From G963663315 sp963665165 (GTDB lineage Bacteria; Pseudomonadota; Gammaproteobacteria; Arenicellales; Poriferihabitantaceae): a DNA stretch of 64,000 nucleotides. Under the pieces are notes generated by a model. It saw only the letters and a program-made list of their open reading frames with translations, made no database searches and was not told the origin of the DNA. This document shows, piece after piece, positions 34,792-42,851 of this stretch; position 1 is the first letter of the stretch; the number at the start of each line of letters is the position of its first letter. The translations under genes and the position numbers were made by a program. Where the stretch lies: positions 1,178,001 to 1,242,000 of the forward strand of contig OY761989.1 of assembly GCA_963665165.1 (NCBI GenBank), written 5' to 3'.

Positions 34792-35868
34792 ATGTTTTAT
34801 CGGGAATCGGGAGACTTCAAGACGTCCTACAGAGGGGATCAGCAGATGTTCCCGATTTCCCTGGATCGGTGGTTCGTGATTACGGTTTGCGCCTTTGCGT
34901 TTCTGGTCGTGCCGTTCCTGATCAACGATTACTGGGAGAAATCGGTGCTGGTTCCGGTGCTGGTCTGGGCCATGGCGGCGCTTGGCCTGAACCTGTTGAC
35001 CGGATATTGCGGACAACTCAGTCTGGGCACCGGCGGCTTCATGGCGGTCGGCGCTTACGCGTCCTACAAGCTGACCACGGCATTTCCTGAACTGAACATA
35101 TTTATCGTGATCCTGCTTTCAGGAGGGGTGACGGCGTTGGTCGGTGTATTGTTCGGCTTGCCCAGCCTGAGAATCAAGGGTTTTTATCTGGCCGTGGCCA
35201 CGCTGGCCGCCCAGTTCTTCCTGGTCTGGCTGTTCAACAAGGTTCCCTGGTTCTATAACTACTCCGGGTCCGGAATGATTACCGCTCCCGAACGGTTTGT
35301 TTTCGGCATTGCCATAACCGGGCCGAATGCCCCTCCCTGGGCCACTTACCTGTTTTGCCTGGTGATCGTGGTGGTGTTCGCCCTGATTGCCAAGAATCTG
35401 ACCCGCGGCAGAATCGGACGCTCCTGGATGGCGATACGCGATATGGATATCGCGGCTGAAATCATCGGGGTGCCGCCCTTGCGAACGAAATTGTCGGCGT
35501 TCGCCATCAGTTCATTTTATGTCGGCGTCGCGGGCGCGATGTTTTTCATGATCTACCTCGGAGCCGTGGAGCCGACCGAAGCGTTCGGTATCGACAAATC
35601 CTTCCTGGTCCTGTTCATGATCATCATCGGCGGGCTGGGATCCATACTGGGTTCATTCATAGGGGCTGCCTTTATGGTGCTGATTCCGGTATTATTCAAG
35701 AATATCATGGTCGGTGGACTCGGTTGGCCGACCGACCTGGTGGCTCACCTGATCTTTATCCTGATCGGTGGGTTGATTATGTTTTTCCTGATTGTGGAGC
35801 CTCATGGGCTGGCTCAGCTTTGGAGGGTCACCAAAGAAAAACTCAGACTCTGGCCGTTTCCACATTAG
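34792..35868 (+). CDS. livM: Liv-type ABC importer, permease LivM
   Basis: A 358-residue inner-membrane permease. LNLLTGYCGQLSLGTGGFMA and GGLGSILGSFIGAAFMVLIP are the usual LivM segments; the ATPase-docking loop is AEIIGVPPLRTKLSAFAISS. GAGGAG lies 5 bases before the ATG. It would pair with LivH to form the channel. The gap of 88 bases to the binding-protein gene contains GGAGGAAAT before that gene. Confidence 0.91.
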   Translation: MFYRESGDFKTSYRGDQQMFPISLDRWFVITVCAFAFLVVPFLINDYWEKSVLVPVLVWAMAALGLNLLTGYCGQLSLGTGGFMAVGAYASYKLTTAFPELNIFIVILLSGGVTALVGVLFGLPSLRIKGFYLAVATLAAQFFLVWLFNKVPWFYNYSGSGMITAPERFVFGIAITGPNAPPWATYLFCLVIVVVFALIAKNLTRGRIGRSWMAIRDMDIAAEIIGVPPLRTKLSAFAISSFYVGVAGAMFFMIYLGAVEPTEAFGIDKSFLVLFMIIIGGLGSILGSFIGAAFMVLIPVLFKNIMVGGLGWPTDLVAHLIFILIGGLIMFFLIVEPHGLAQLWRVTKEKLRLWPFPH

Positions 35869-35956
35869 TGCCGGCCACAAACCTGTCCAAAAACGTGAAG
35901 CCCTGAATTTTCGAATGCCGCGTATCCGGACAACAACCATTTCCAGAGGAGGAAAT

Positions 35957-37252
35957 ATGAAACATACTAAACTTGTTGCCTCAGGCATCGCATTGGTGAT
36001 GTCAGTCGCTTCCTGGACGGCATCGGCGGAACTGGTGTTTCCGTCGTTGGATTATCGTACCGGACCCTATGCGCCGAACGGCATCCCGTTTGCCGATGGC
36101 TACCACGATTATTTCACCCTCCTGAATGAGCGCGATGGGGGTATTGGCGGAGTCCCGGTTCGTGTGCTGCCCTGTGAAACCGGATACAACACCGAAAAAG
36201 GGGTGGAGTGTTACGAATCCACCAAGGGTAAAGGCTCCCTGGTTTACCAGCCGCTTTCCACCGGAATTACCTACCAGTTGATACCCAAGGCGACCGCCGA
36301 CGGCATTCCGGTCCACTCCATGGGTTACGGGCGGACTGCCGCCGCCAACGGCGCCATATTCAGCCATATCTTCAACTATCCGGGTACTTACTGGGATGCC
36401 GCCTCGATTATCGTCAATCATATCCTGGATCAGGAAGGGGGCGATCTGAAGGGCAAATCCATTGCCCTGGTCTACCACAATTCGGCTTATGGCAAGGAGC
36501 CGATTCGCACCCTGGAGGAACTGTCCAAAAAACATGGCTACAACCTGATCTTGCTGGCGGTGGATCATCCCGGCCAGGAACAAAAATCACAATGGCTGCA
36601 AATTCGCCGCGAACGCCCTGATTATGTACTGATGTGGGGTTGGGGAGTGATGAACCAGGTTGCGATCCAGGAAGCGGCCAACATCCGTTATCCAATGGAT
36701 CATTTCATCGGCGTGTGGTGGTCAGCTTCTGAAAACGATGTAATTCCGGCCGGAGAAGGCGCGCATGGCTACAAGGCCATCGCATTCCACGGGGTCGGTG
36801 ACGGTTTTGCCGTGTATGACGATTTGCGTAAATATGTGGTCGATGCCGGCAAGGCGGCGGGCGACGGTTCCTATCTGGGCACCGTGCTTTACAACCGGGG
36901 GATGTATGCCGCGATGCTGGCTGCGGAAGCGGCGCGCACCGCCCAGGGCATCCATGGCGTCGCACAAATCAATTCCGAACAGATGCGCGATGGCATGGAG
37001 GCGCTGAAAGTGGACCAGGCGCGCATGACTGAACTGGGCCTTGAAAACTTCGGTCCTGAAATCAACGTCAGTTGCGCCAACCATGGCGGGCCGGGTCTGG
37101 GAGCCATCCAGCAATGGGACGCGGGTTCAAAATCCTGGTCTCTGATCACGGACTTCTCCGGCGCGGACCGGGAGGTGGTTGACGCGCTGATTGCAGAAGA
37201 TTCAGCGGCATACGCTGCCGAGAACAACATCACGCCTCGTGATTGCGGTTGA
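35957..37252 (+). CDS. Liv-type ABC importer, periplasmic substrate-binding protein
   Basis: A 431-residue protein of the Peripla_BP_6 group with a Sec signal peptide (MKHTKLVASGIALVMS...SAELVFPSLDYRTG). ATG 35957 has GGAGG at good spacing; the open frame upstream is not used. The pattern LDYRTGPYAPNGIPFADGYH and VALVYHNSAYGKEPIRTLEE marks the subgroup found beside AMP-forming CoA ligases. That suggests it binds an organic acid or aromatic acid rather than leucine or valine, but no ligand can be named. A stable hairpin follows the gene. Confidence 0.87.
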   Translation: MKHTKLVASGIALVMSVASWTASAELVFPSLDYRTGPYAPNGIPFADGYHDYFTLLNERDGGIGGVPVRVLPCETGYNTEKGVECYESTKGKGSLVYQPLSTGITYQLIPKATADGIPVHSMGYGRTAAANGAIFSHIFNYPGTYWDAASIIVNHILDQEGGDLKGKSIALVYHNSAYGKEPIRTLEELSKKHGYNLILLAVDHPGQEQKSQWLQIRRERPDYVLMWGWGVMNQVAIQEAANIRYPMDHFIGVWWSASENDVIPAGEGAHGYKAIAFHGVGDGFAVYDDLRKYVVDAGKAAGDGSYLGTVLYNRGMYAAMLAAEAARTAQGIHGVAQINSEQMRDGMEALKVDQARMTELGLENFGPEINVSCANHGGPGLGAIQQWDAGSKSWSLITDFSGADREVVDALIAEDSAAYAAENNITPRDCG

Positions 37253-37285
37253 ACCGCTAAAACACGTATCGCATGGATGACAAGG

Positions 37286-37314
37286 AATCGGGGCGGTGTT
37301 CCGCCGCCCCGATT
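37286..37314 (+). repeat. Stable intercistronic hairpin after the Liv-type binding-protein gene
   Basis: AATCGGGGCGG at 37286-37296 and CCGCCCCGATT at 37304-37314 are perfectly complementary over 11 bases with a 7-base loop. No U tract follows, so it is probably an mRNA-stabilising or attenuating structure and not a full terminator. It separates the highly needed binding protein from livF and the ligase genes, as in the potF-type operon at 9387-9439. Confidence 0.65.
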
Positions 37315-37349
37315 CGAGTCGTACCGAACCTTACGGCAACCGATCCGAT

Positions 37350-38192
37350 ATGGCGCTGGAAACCCGGACCATCGCAAACGACCCGCCAGGCAACATGGTT
37401 CTGAGCGTCAACAACATCGAAGTGATTTACGATCATGTGATCCTGGTGTTGAAGGGGGTTTCCCTCGAGGTTCCGGAGGGCGGGATCGTTGCCTTGCTGG
37501 GCGCCAATGGAGCCGGCAAAACGACGACGATAAAATCCATATCCAATATACTGGGCACGGAAAGAGGGGAAGTGACAAAAGGCTCCATCGAATTCATGGG
37601 CGAGAAAGTGGACAATCTTTCCCCCACTGAACTGGTGCAAAGGGGCGTGGTGCAGGTGATGGAAGGGCGGCATTGTTTTGAACATCTGACCGTAGAGGAG
37701 AACCTGTTGACCGGGGCCTATACCAGAAAAGACGGACGCAGGAACATAACCCGCGATCTTGAACTGGTTTACAGTTATTTCCCGCGACTGAAAGAGCGCA
37801 GGAAAAGCCAGGCGGGCTATACTTCCGGCGGTGAGCAGCAGATGATCGCGGTGGGCCGGGCGCTGATGGCCAGGCCCAAGGTGATCCTGCTGGACGAACC
37901 CTCGATGGGGCTGGCGCCGCAACTGGTCGCGGAAATTTTCGAAATCGTGCACCAGCTGAATGTTCAGGAGGGGGTGACTTTCCTGCTGGCTGAACAGAAT
38001 ACCACCGTTGCCCTGCGCTATGCGACGTATGGCTATATTCTCGAAAACGGGAGAGTGGTGATGGACGGCGAAGCCGGTTCACTGGCCGAGAACGAAGACG
38101 TCAAGGAGTTTTACCTGGGCATCAGCGGAGGCGACAAAAAATCGTTTCGTGATGTCAAGCATTACCGCCGCCGCAAGCGCTGGCTGGCTTGA
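37350..38192 (+). CDS. livF: Liv-type ABC importer, ATP-binding protein LivF
   Basis: A 280-residue ATPase with Walker A GANGAGKTT, signature TSGGEQQMIAVGRAL and Walker B VILLDEPSMGLAP. The tail FRDVKHYRRRKRWLA is a basic extension I associate with LivF proteins of the CoA-ligase-linked subgroup. ATG 37350 (MALETRT) is chosen over 37296 because the hairpin at 37286-37314 overlaps the earlier start; 37395 is another option. The next gene may overlap its end by up to 44 bases. Confidence 0.9.
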   Translation: MALETRTIANDPPGNMVLSVNNIEVIYDHVILVLKGVSLEVPEGGIVALLGANGAGKTTTIKSISNILGTERGEVTKGSIEFMGEKVDNLSPTELVQRGVVQVMEGRHCFEHLTVEENLLTGAYTRKDGRRNITRDLELVYSYFPRLKERRKSQAGYTSGGEQQMIAVGRALMARPKVILLDEPSMGLAPQLVAEIFEIVHQLNVQEGVTFLLAEQNTTVALRYATYGYILENGRVVMDGEAGSLAENEDVKEFYLGISGGDKKSFRDVKHYRRRKRWLA

Positions 38193-38199
38193 CCGGGTC

Positions 38200-39453
38200 A
38201 TGACCGCCCACCCGTATTATGACGCTCTGGAAACAAGGAGCGCACAGCGGCGATCCAGCGACCTGGTCGAAGCCATAGCCGGACAACTGGTTCATGCCAG
38301 AACCCATGCTCCGGCCTGGGCCCGGACGCTGGGTAATTTCGATTGCGACCGTTTCCTGGCGCTGGAGCAGCTTGCGGAGTACCCGGTCACCCGCAAGTCG
38401 GAGCTGCTCCGCCTGCAAAAGCTGGAACCGCCGTTTGGCGGGATGACCCCGTTGCGCGGCAACCAGGTCAGATACATCCATGTGTCGCCGGGGCCGATCT
38501 ATGAAGCCTGTTCGCACCGGAATGATTTCTGGCGGCTGGCGCGCGCCCTGTATGCTGCCGGGTTTCGCGAAGGAGACCTCGTACATAACAGTTTTTCCTA
38601 TCATCTGACGCCCGCCGGGTCCATGCTCGACAGTGGTTGCCACCGTCTCGGCTGCGGCGTGATTCCAGCCGGAACCGGGCAGACCGATATGCAGGTTCAA
38701 ACGATCCATGACCTGAAACCGGACGGCTATGTCGGCACCCCTTCGTTCCTGAAGATTCTGGTCGAAAGGAGCCGGGAACTGGGATGCGACACAGGCAGCA
38801 TCGACAAGGCGCTGGTATCCGGTGAGGCCTTGCCGCCCTCGTTGCGGGCATTTTTCGCGGAGTGCGGTATTGCGGTGGTACAGGCTTACGCCACGGCTGA
38901 CCTGGGCCTGATCGCCTATGAGACCATAGCCGATGATGGCCTGATTGTCGATGAGGGCGTTTATCTGGAGATCGTCCGCCCTGGAAGCGGTGTTCCGGTG
39001 GCCGATGGTGAGATCGGGGAGGTCGTGGTGACCGCGTTGAATCCGGATTATCCGTTGATCCGGTTTGCCACTGGCGACCTGTCCGCGATCCTGCCGGGAG
39101 AGAGTCCATGCGGACGGACCAATCGCCGCATCCGGGGTTGGCTGGGACGGGCGGACCAGACCGCGAAAGTGCGGGGAATGTTTGTCCGTCCTGAGCAGAT
39201 CCAGGAAATCGTCGGGCGGCACCCGGAGATTGCCAGGGCGAGGCTGGTGATAGACTGGATCGATCAACGCGATGAAATAACCCTGTACTGCGAACCGGCG
39301 TCTCCGGAGGACGCGAAGGCGGGCGGACTCACTGGTGCGGTGCGGCAGAGCATCCAGGATTTGTGCAGGGTGCGCGGGGAGGTTCAGTGGGTCGGGCCGG
39401 GAGGCATTGCCAACGATGGCATCGTGATAGACGATATTCGCAAATACGATTGA
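38200..39453 (+). CDS. PaaK-like phenylacetate-CoA ligase family protein
   Basis: A 417-residue adenylating enzyme of the PaaK family. It opens PYYDALETRSAQRR, the usual (Y)FDPLE(T)R motif, and contains VQAYATADLGLIAYE and the acidic FATGDLSAI...GRADQTAKVRGMFV segments. It would activate an aryl or other carboxylic acid to its CoA ester. A GTG/ATG at 38149/38152 would also be in frame but would overlap livF by more than 40 bases; ATG 38200 sits just after the livF stop. This is the second CoA ligase in the cluster; two ligases of different families around one importer imply either two substrates or two steps. Confidence 0.82.
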   Translation: MTAHPYYDALETRSAQRRSSDLVEAIAGQLVHARTHAPAWARTLGNFDCDRFLALEQLAEYPVTRKSELLRLQKLEPPFGGMTPLRGNQVRYIHVSPGPIYEACSHRNDFWRLARALYAAGFREGDLVHNSFSYHLTPAGSMLDSGCHRLGCGVIPAGTGQTDMQVQTIHDLKPDGYVGTPSFLKILVERSRELGCDTGSIDKALVSGEALPPSLRAFFAECGIAVVQAYATADLGLIAYETIADDGLIVDEGVYLEIVRPGSGVPVADGEIGEVVVTALNPDYPLIRFATGDLSAILPGESPCGRTNRRIRGWLGRADQTAKVRGMFVRPEQIQEIVGRHPEIARARLVIDWIDQRDEITLYCEPASPEDAKAGGLTGAVRQSIQDLCRVRGEVQWVGPGGIANDGIVIDDIRKYD

Positions 39454-39458
39454 CCGCC

Positions 39459-40247
39459 ATGACTTATGCCGATATCAAACTGACGGTGGATGACAGGAAT
39501 GTAGCCTGGCTGGTGCTCGATCGGGAACAGAAACATAACGCGATGGGTCACCGGATGATGCGGGAAATCCATCAGGCCTGCCAGGAGATATCCGCGAATC
39601 CGGCGATTCGCGCCGTCGTTTTGACCGGGGCCGGGGACAAAAGTTTTTCAGCGGGCGCTGACCTCGGATGGATGAAGGACAATTTCCGGAAGAATCGGGA
39701 AGAGCGAATGGCGGAAAGCGCCTTGCTCGCGGATGCGCTGGAAGCGCTGGATGCGTTGAACAAGGTGACCATTGCCCGGGTCAATGGCCAGGCTTACGCC
39801 GGCGGGGTCGGGTTGATCGCGGTATGCGATGTCGCGATCAGTGTCGATAGCGCCCGGTTTTCCCTGACTGAAACCAGGCTCGGCCTGACTCCCGCCAATA
39901 TTTCCCCGTACCTGATTGCGCGCCTGGGCGTCAGCAATGCCCGGAGAATTCTGATCAACGCACACTTGTTCAGCGCTGAAGAAGGGATGCGGCTGGGCCT
40001 GATCCATAAGACGGTCCGCCCCGGGGAACTGGACGGCGCGATCGACCATGAACTGAAAAGCTGCCTGGCCTGCGCCCCCGGAGCGATCGCCATGACCAAG
40101 GAGTTGATTCGCAACGTCAGTCGGCAAACCCCGGAGCGGAACCGGGAATATACAGCCAGAATGCTGGCAGACGCCTGGGAAACGGATGAGGCCCAGGCCG
40201 GGATAGGCGGGTTTTTCAACAAACAGCCGCCGCCCTGGACCGGATAA
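39459..40247 (+). CDS. Enoyl-CoA hydratase/isomerase, methylglutaconyl-CoA hydratase-like
   Basis: A 262-residue crotonase-fold enzyme. The oxyanion segments are SFSAGADLGWMK and AYAGGVGLIAVCD, and the DLGWMK stretch together with SPYLIARLGVSNARRIL resembles LiuC/AtuE (methylglutaconyl-CoA hydratase) of leucine or isoprenoid degradation. The typical first catalytic Glu position in AGGVGL is occupied by Val, as in the methylglutaconyl-CoA hydratase group. ATG 39459 lies five bases after the PaaK-like gene stop, so it closes the Liv-type cluster. Substrate not certain. Confidence 0.82.
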   Translation: MTYADIKLTVDDRNVAWLVLDREQKHNAMGHRMMREIHQACQEISANPAIRAVVLTGAGDKSFSAGADLGWMKDNFRKNREERMAESALLADALEALDALNKVTIARVNGQAYAGGVGLIAVCDVAISVDSARFSLTETRLGLTPANISPYLIARLGVSNARRILINAHLFSAEEGMRLGLIHKTVRPGELDGAIDHELKSCLACAPGAIAMTKELIRNVSRQTPERNREYTARMLADAWETDEAQAGIGGFFNKQPPPWTG

Positions 40248-40292
40248 GCCGAAACGGCCCGGACAATGCGCTCCCGTTCGTTGCCGTTCCCA

Positions 40293-40321
40293 TGTGGACG
40301 GGAATCCACAGGCCGTCCACA
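40293..40321 (+). terminator. Hairpin at the end of the Liv-type cluster
   Basis: TGTGGACGG at 40293-40301 and CCGTCCACA at 40313-40321 form a perfect 9-base stem with an 11-base loop, 46 bases after the hydratase stop. The following sequence is not U-rich, so it is a weak or Rho-assisted terminator, or an mRNA end-protecting structure. Confidence 0.45.
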
Positions 40322-40367
40322 CAGGCCTTAAGGGAGAATCTTATTGAACCGGGGCAATCTATTGCGA

Positions 40368-40396
40368 TTGACTGTGATACAATTCGCTGGTACGAA
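40368..40396 (+). promoter_or_regulatory. Probable promoter of hflKC
   Basis: Two readings are possible. TTGACT at 40368-40373, 17 bases, TACGAA at 40391-40396; or the extended -10 TGATACAAT at 40375-40383. Either would give a short leader to the hflK ATG at 40432, which has AGGAG 8 bases before it. Confidence 0.35.
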
Positions 40397-40431
40397 TGTA
40401 ATTTCCAGACAAATCTTCAGGAGCTGACTCA

Positions 40432-41715
40432 ATGCCTTGGAATAAACCCGGCCCGGGTGACAATGACGACCCATGGGGGCAGGATAATCGTCGTAGAACC
40501 GGCCGTAATCAAGCCCCGCCCGATCTTGACGAAGTGCTTCGCCAGGCCAGGGACCGGATAGAAAACCTGTTCGGTCGTCGAAGAGGCGGAGGCAGAGGTG
40601 GAGGCAGAGGAGGCGGTGACGGCGATGGCAATGGCAATGGTTCCAGGTCAAGGGGTTTGGGAGGAGCTGGTCTGGTGCCAATTCTGGGAGTTCTGGTTAT
40701 CGCCCTTGGCTTCTGGGTATTCACCGGATTCTATACGGTCGATCAAGGTGAGCAGGCCATAGAGCTGCGTTTCGGAAAGTATCTGGAAACCAATGACGCC
40801 GGCCTGCATTTCCACATTCCAACTCCGTTTGAGACGGTGGAAATCGTCAATACCCAGAACGTGAACACGGTCGAGGTGGGCTATCGCGAAAGCGGCAGGT
40901 CGATCCAGTCCGTGCCCCGGGAGGCGCTGATGCTGACCCAGGACGAGAATATCATCGATATCCAGTTTGCGGTCCAGTATGACGTCAAGAACCCCACCGA
41001 CCTGCTGTTCAACGTCAGTGAATACAATCAGAGGGACCTGGCGGACCAGGTCGTGCGCCAGGCCACGGAAAGCGCCGTGCGGGAAATCGTAGGCAGGAAC
41101 AGCATGGATTTCGCGATTACAGAGGGCCGCGCGCAGTTGGCGTCGGAGACCAAGGTGCTGGTGCAGGAGATTCTGGACCGTTATGAAACGGGGATCAATA
41201 TACGTACCGTCGAAATGCAGAACGCACAGCCGCCCGAGCAGGTGAAGGATGCCTTCGACGATGTAGTCAGGGCGCGTGAGGATGAAGTCCGGTTGAAGAA
41301 TCTGGCGCAGGCCTATGCCAACGACATTATCCCCAAGGCGCGGGGTTTTGCCGCCCGGATCATGCAGGAGGCGGAAGCGTACCGCGCTTCCGTAATTGCC
41401 AAGGCTGATGGTGAAACCGCCCGATTCGAACAGGTGCTGACGGAATATAGCAAGGCGCCCGACATCACCCGGGATCGTTTGTATCTTGAAACCATGGAAG
41501 AGGTCTTCAGTCGTGCAAGCAAGATGGTGATCGACCAGCCGGACGGCGGCAACAGCGTCATGTATCTGCCCCTTGACCAGTTGCTTCGCGACCGGGGGCA
41601 GGGCTCAGCCAGGAGCGGCGGCTTGTCCGATCAATCCGGGTCCGGGCTGAATACGCTGGATAATAATTCTTCAAGATCAACCACGCGAAGTGTTGATCGT
41701 ACTGTGAGGCAATAG
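40432..41715 (+). CDS. hflK: FtsH protease modulator HflK
   Basis: A 427-residue membrane protein of the SPFH/band 7 family, which forms with HflC a large periplasmic-side cage around FtsH and limits its action on membrane proteins. The Gly/Arg/Asp-rich cytoplasmic head (about residues 20-75, with a GRRRGGGRGGGRGGG-like tract) is usual for HflK. One helix (about 80-100) is followed by the SPFH domain (GFYTVDQGEQAIELRFGKYL) and the coiled-coil region. The hflC start is three bases after its stop. Confidence 0.95.
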   Translation: MPWNKPGPGDNDDPWGQDNRRRTGRNQAPPDLDEVLRQARDRIENLFGRRRGGGRGGGRGGGDGDGNGNGSRSRGLGGAGLVPILGVLVIALGFWVFTGFYTVDQGEQAIELRFGKYLETNDAGLHFHIPTPFETVEIVNTQNVNTVEVGYRESGRSIQSVPREALMLTQDENIIDIQFAVQYDVKNPTDLLFNVSEYNQRDLADQVVRQATESAVREIVGRNSMDFAITEGRAQLASETKVLVQEILDRYETGINIRTVEMQNAQPPEQVKDAFDDVVRAREDEVRLKNLAQAYANDIIPKARGFAARIMQEAEAYRASVIAKADGETARFEQVLTEYSKAPDITRDRLYLETMEEVFSRASKMVIDQPDGGNSVMYLPLDQLLRDRGQGSARSGGLSDQSGSGLNTLDNNSSRSTTRSVDRTVRQ

Positions 41716-41718
41716 GTC

Positions 41719-42597
41719 ATGAGTGGTAAATCAATGTTGGGTGTTGTCTTTCTGGCCATAGCTGGCGCCCTGGTGTTTTCTTCGGCCTATCTGGTCGATG
41801 AGAGGGAAAAGGCCATCGTCTTCAAATTCGGCGAGATCATTCGATCCGACGTCAAACCCGGTCTGCACTGGAAAATTCCGTTTATCAATAATGTCCGGTT
41901 TTTTGACGCCAGGGTGCAGACCATGGACGCGGACCCGGAATCCTACCTGACTCGGGAAAAGAAAAACCTGATTGTGGATTCTTTCGTCAAGTGGAGGGTG
42001 AAGGATGTTCATCAGTACTACACTCGTCTGCAGGGCAGCAAGTTGAATGCCCGCTCCCGTTTGTCCCAACGGGTTAATGACAGTCTGCGCCAGGAATTCG
42101 GCAAGCGGTCCGTCCAGGAGGTGATTTCGGGTGACCGCAAGCTGATCATGGAGACGGTACGGACAGAGATGAACGAGGAAGCGGCCACGCTGGGCATAGA
42201 AGTGATCGACGTGCGGCTTAAGCGGGTTGACCTCGACACGACAATCAGCGAGCGTGTTTATCAGCGGATGGCCGCTGAACGGCAACGTGTCGCCAAGGAA
42301 TTACGCGCACAGGGTGAGGAGGTCGCCGAGACCATCCGGGCAGACGCGGACCGGCAGCGTCTGATACTGCTGGCCGATGCCGAGCGCGACGCTGAAGTGC
42401 TTCGGGGTGAAGGCGATGCCATTGCGACCGCCGCGTATGCGGATGTTTTCGGCAGGAATACGGAATTCTACAATTTCTACCGTAGCCTGAATGCTTACCG
42501 GGGCAGCTTCGACAGCAAACAGGATCTGATGATTATCGATCCGAGTTCGGAGTTCTTCAAGTACTTCAAGCAATCCGAGGCGAGAATAGCCAATTAA
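41719..42597 (+). CDS. hflC: FtsH protease modulator HflC
   Basis: A 292-residue SPFH protein with an N-terminal anchor (GVVFLAIAGALVFSSAYLV), the domain opening VDEREKAIVFKFGEII and a C-terminal coiled-coil arm rich in Ala, Arg and Glu (AAERQRVAKELRAQGEEVAE). It forms alternating subunits with HflK. Translated just after hflK. The C-terminal FDSKQDLMIIDPSSEFFKYF segment is typical. Confidence 0.95.
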   Translation: MSGKSMLGVVFLAIAGALVFSSAYLVDEREKAIVFKFGEIIRSDVKPGLHWKIPFINNVRFFDARVQTMDADPESYLTREKKNLIVDSFVKWRVKDVHQYYTRLQGSKLNARSRLSQRVNDSLRQEFGKRSVQEVISGDRKLIMETVRTEMNEEAATLGIEVIDVRLKRVDLDTTISERVYQRMAAERQRVAKELRAQGEEVAETIRADADRQRLILLADAERDAEVLRGEGDAIATAAYADVFGRNTEFYNFYRSLNAYRGSFDSKQDLMIIDPSSEFFKYFKQSEARIAN

Positions 42598-42620
42598 GCG
42601 GCGAAACTTGAATTCCCGCT

Positions 42621-42812
42621 GTGCTGGACTGGAGAGATTTAGCGGCTGCGTTTGCCTTGTATCTGGTGCTTGAAGGACTGATTCCGTTTTTTAATCCCGG
42701 GACCTTCAGGCGATTCGTGATGCAGATGGTTGAGATACCGGATTCGAGATTGAGGACCTACGGGCTTCTCAGCATGATTGCAGGGATCACACTTCTATAC
42801 GCCGTCAGATAG
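42621..42812 (+). CDS. DUF2065 small membrane protein
   Basis: A 63-residue protein with two hydrophobic helices (AAAFALYLVLEGLIPFFNP and TYGLLSMIAGITLLYAV) and the GLIPFFNPGTFRRF motif of DUF2065. The start is GTG. It lies between hflC and purA, the standard gammaproteobacterial position. Function not established. Confidence 0.88.
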   Translation: MLDWRDLAAAFALYLVLEGLIPFFNPGTFRRFVMQMVEIPDSRLRTYGLLSMIAGITLLYAVR

Positions 42813-42851
42813 CGCCTGACCGCATCCGATAATCCGGGATACCGAAATTTC

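Noticed and set aside
38155..39267. A 370-codon open frame antisense to the PaaK-like gene
   Set aside because: Same reason: shadow of a real gene with no protein-like motifs.
40555..40640. Gly/Arg-rich repeat in HflK considered as a novel RNA-binding tract
   Set aside because: A Gly-rich cytoplasmic head is normal for HflK.
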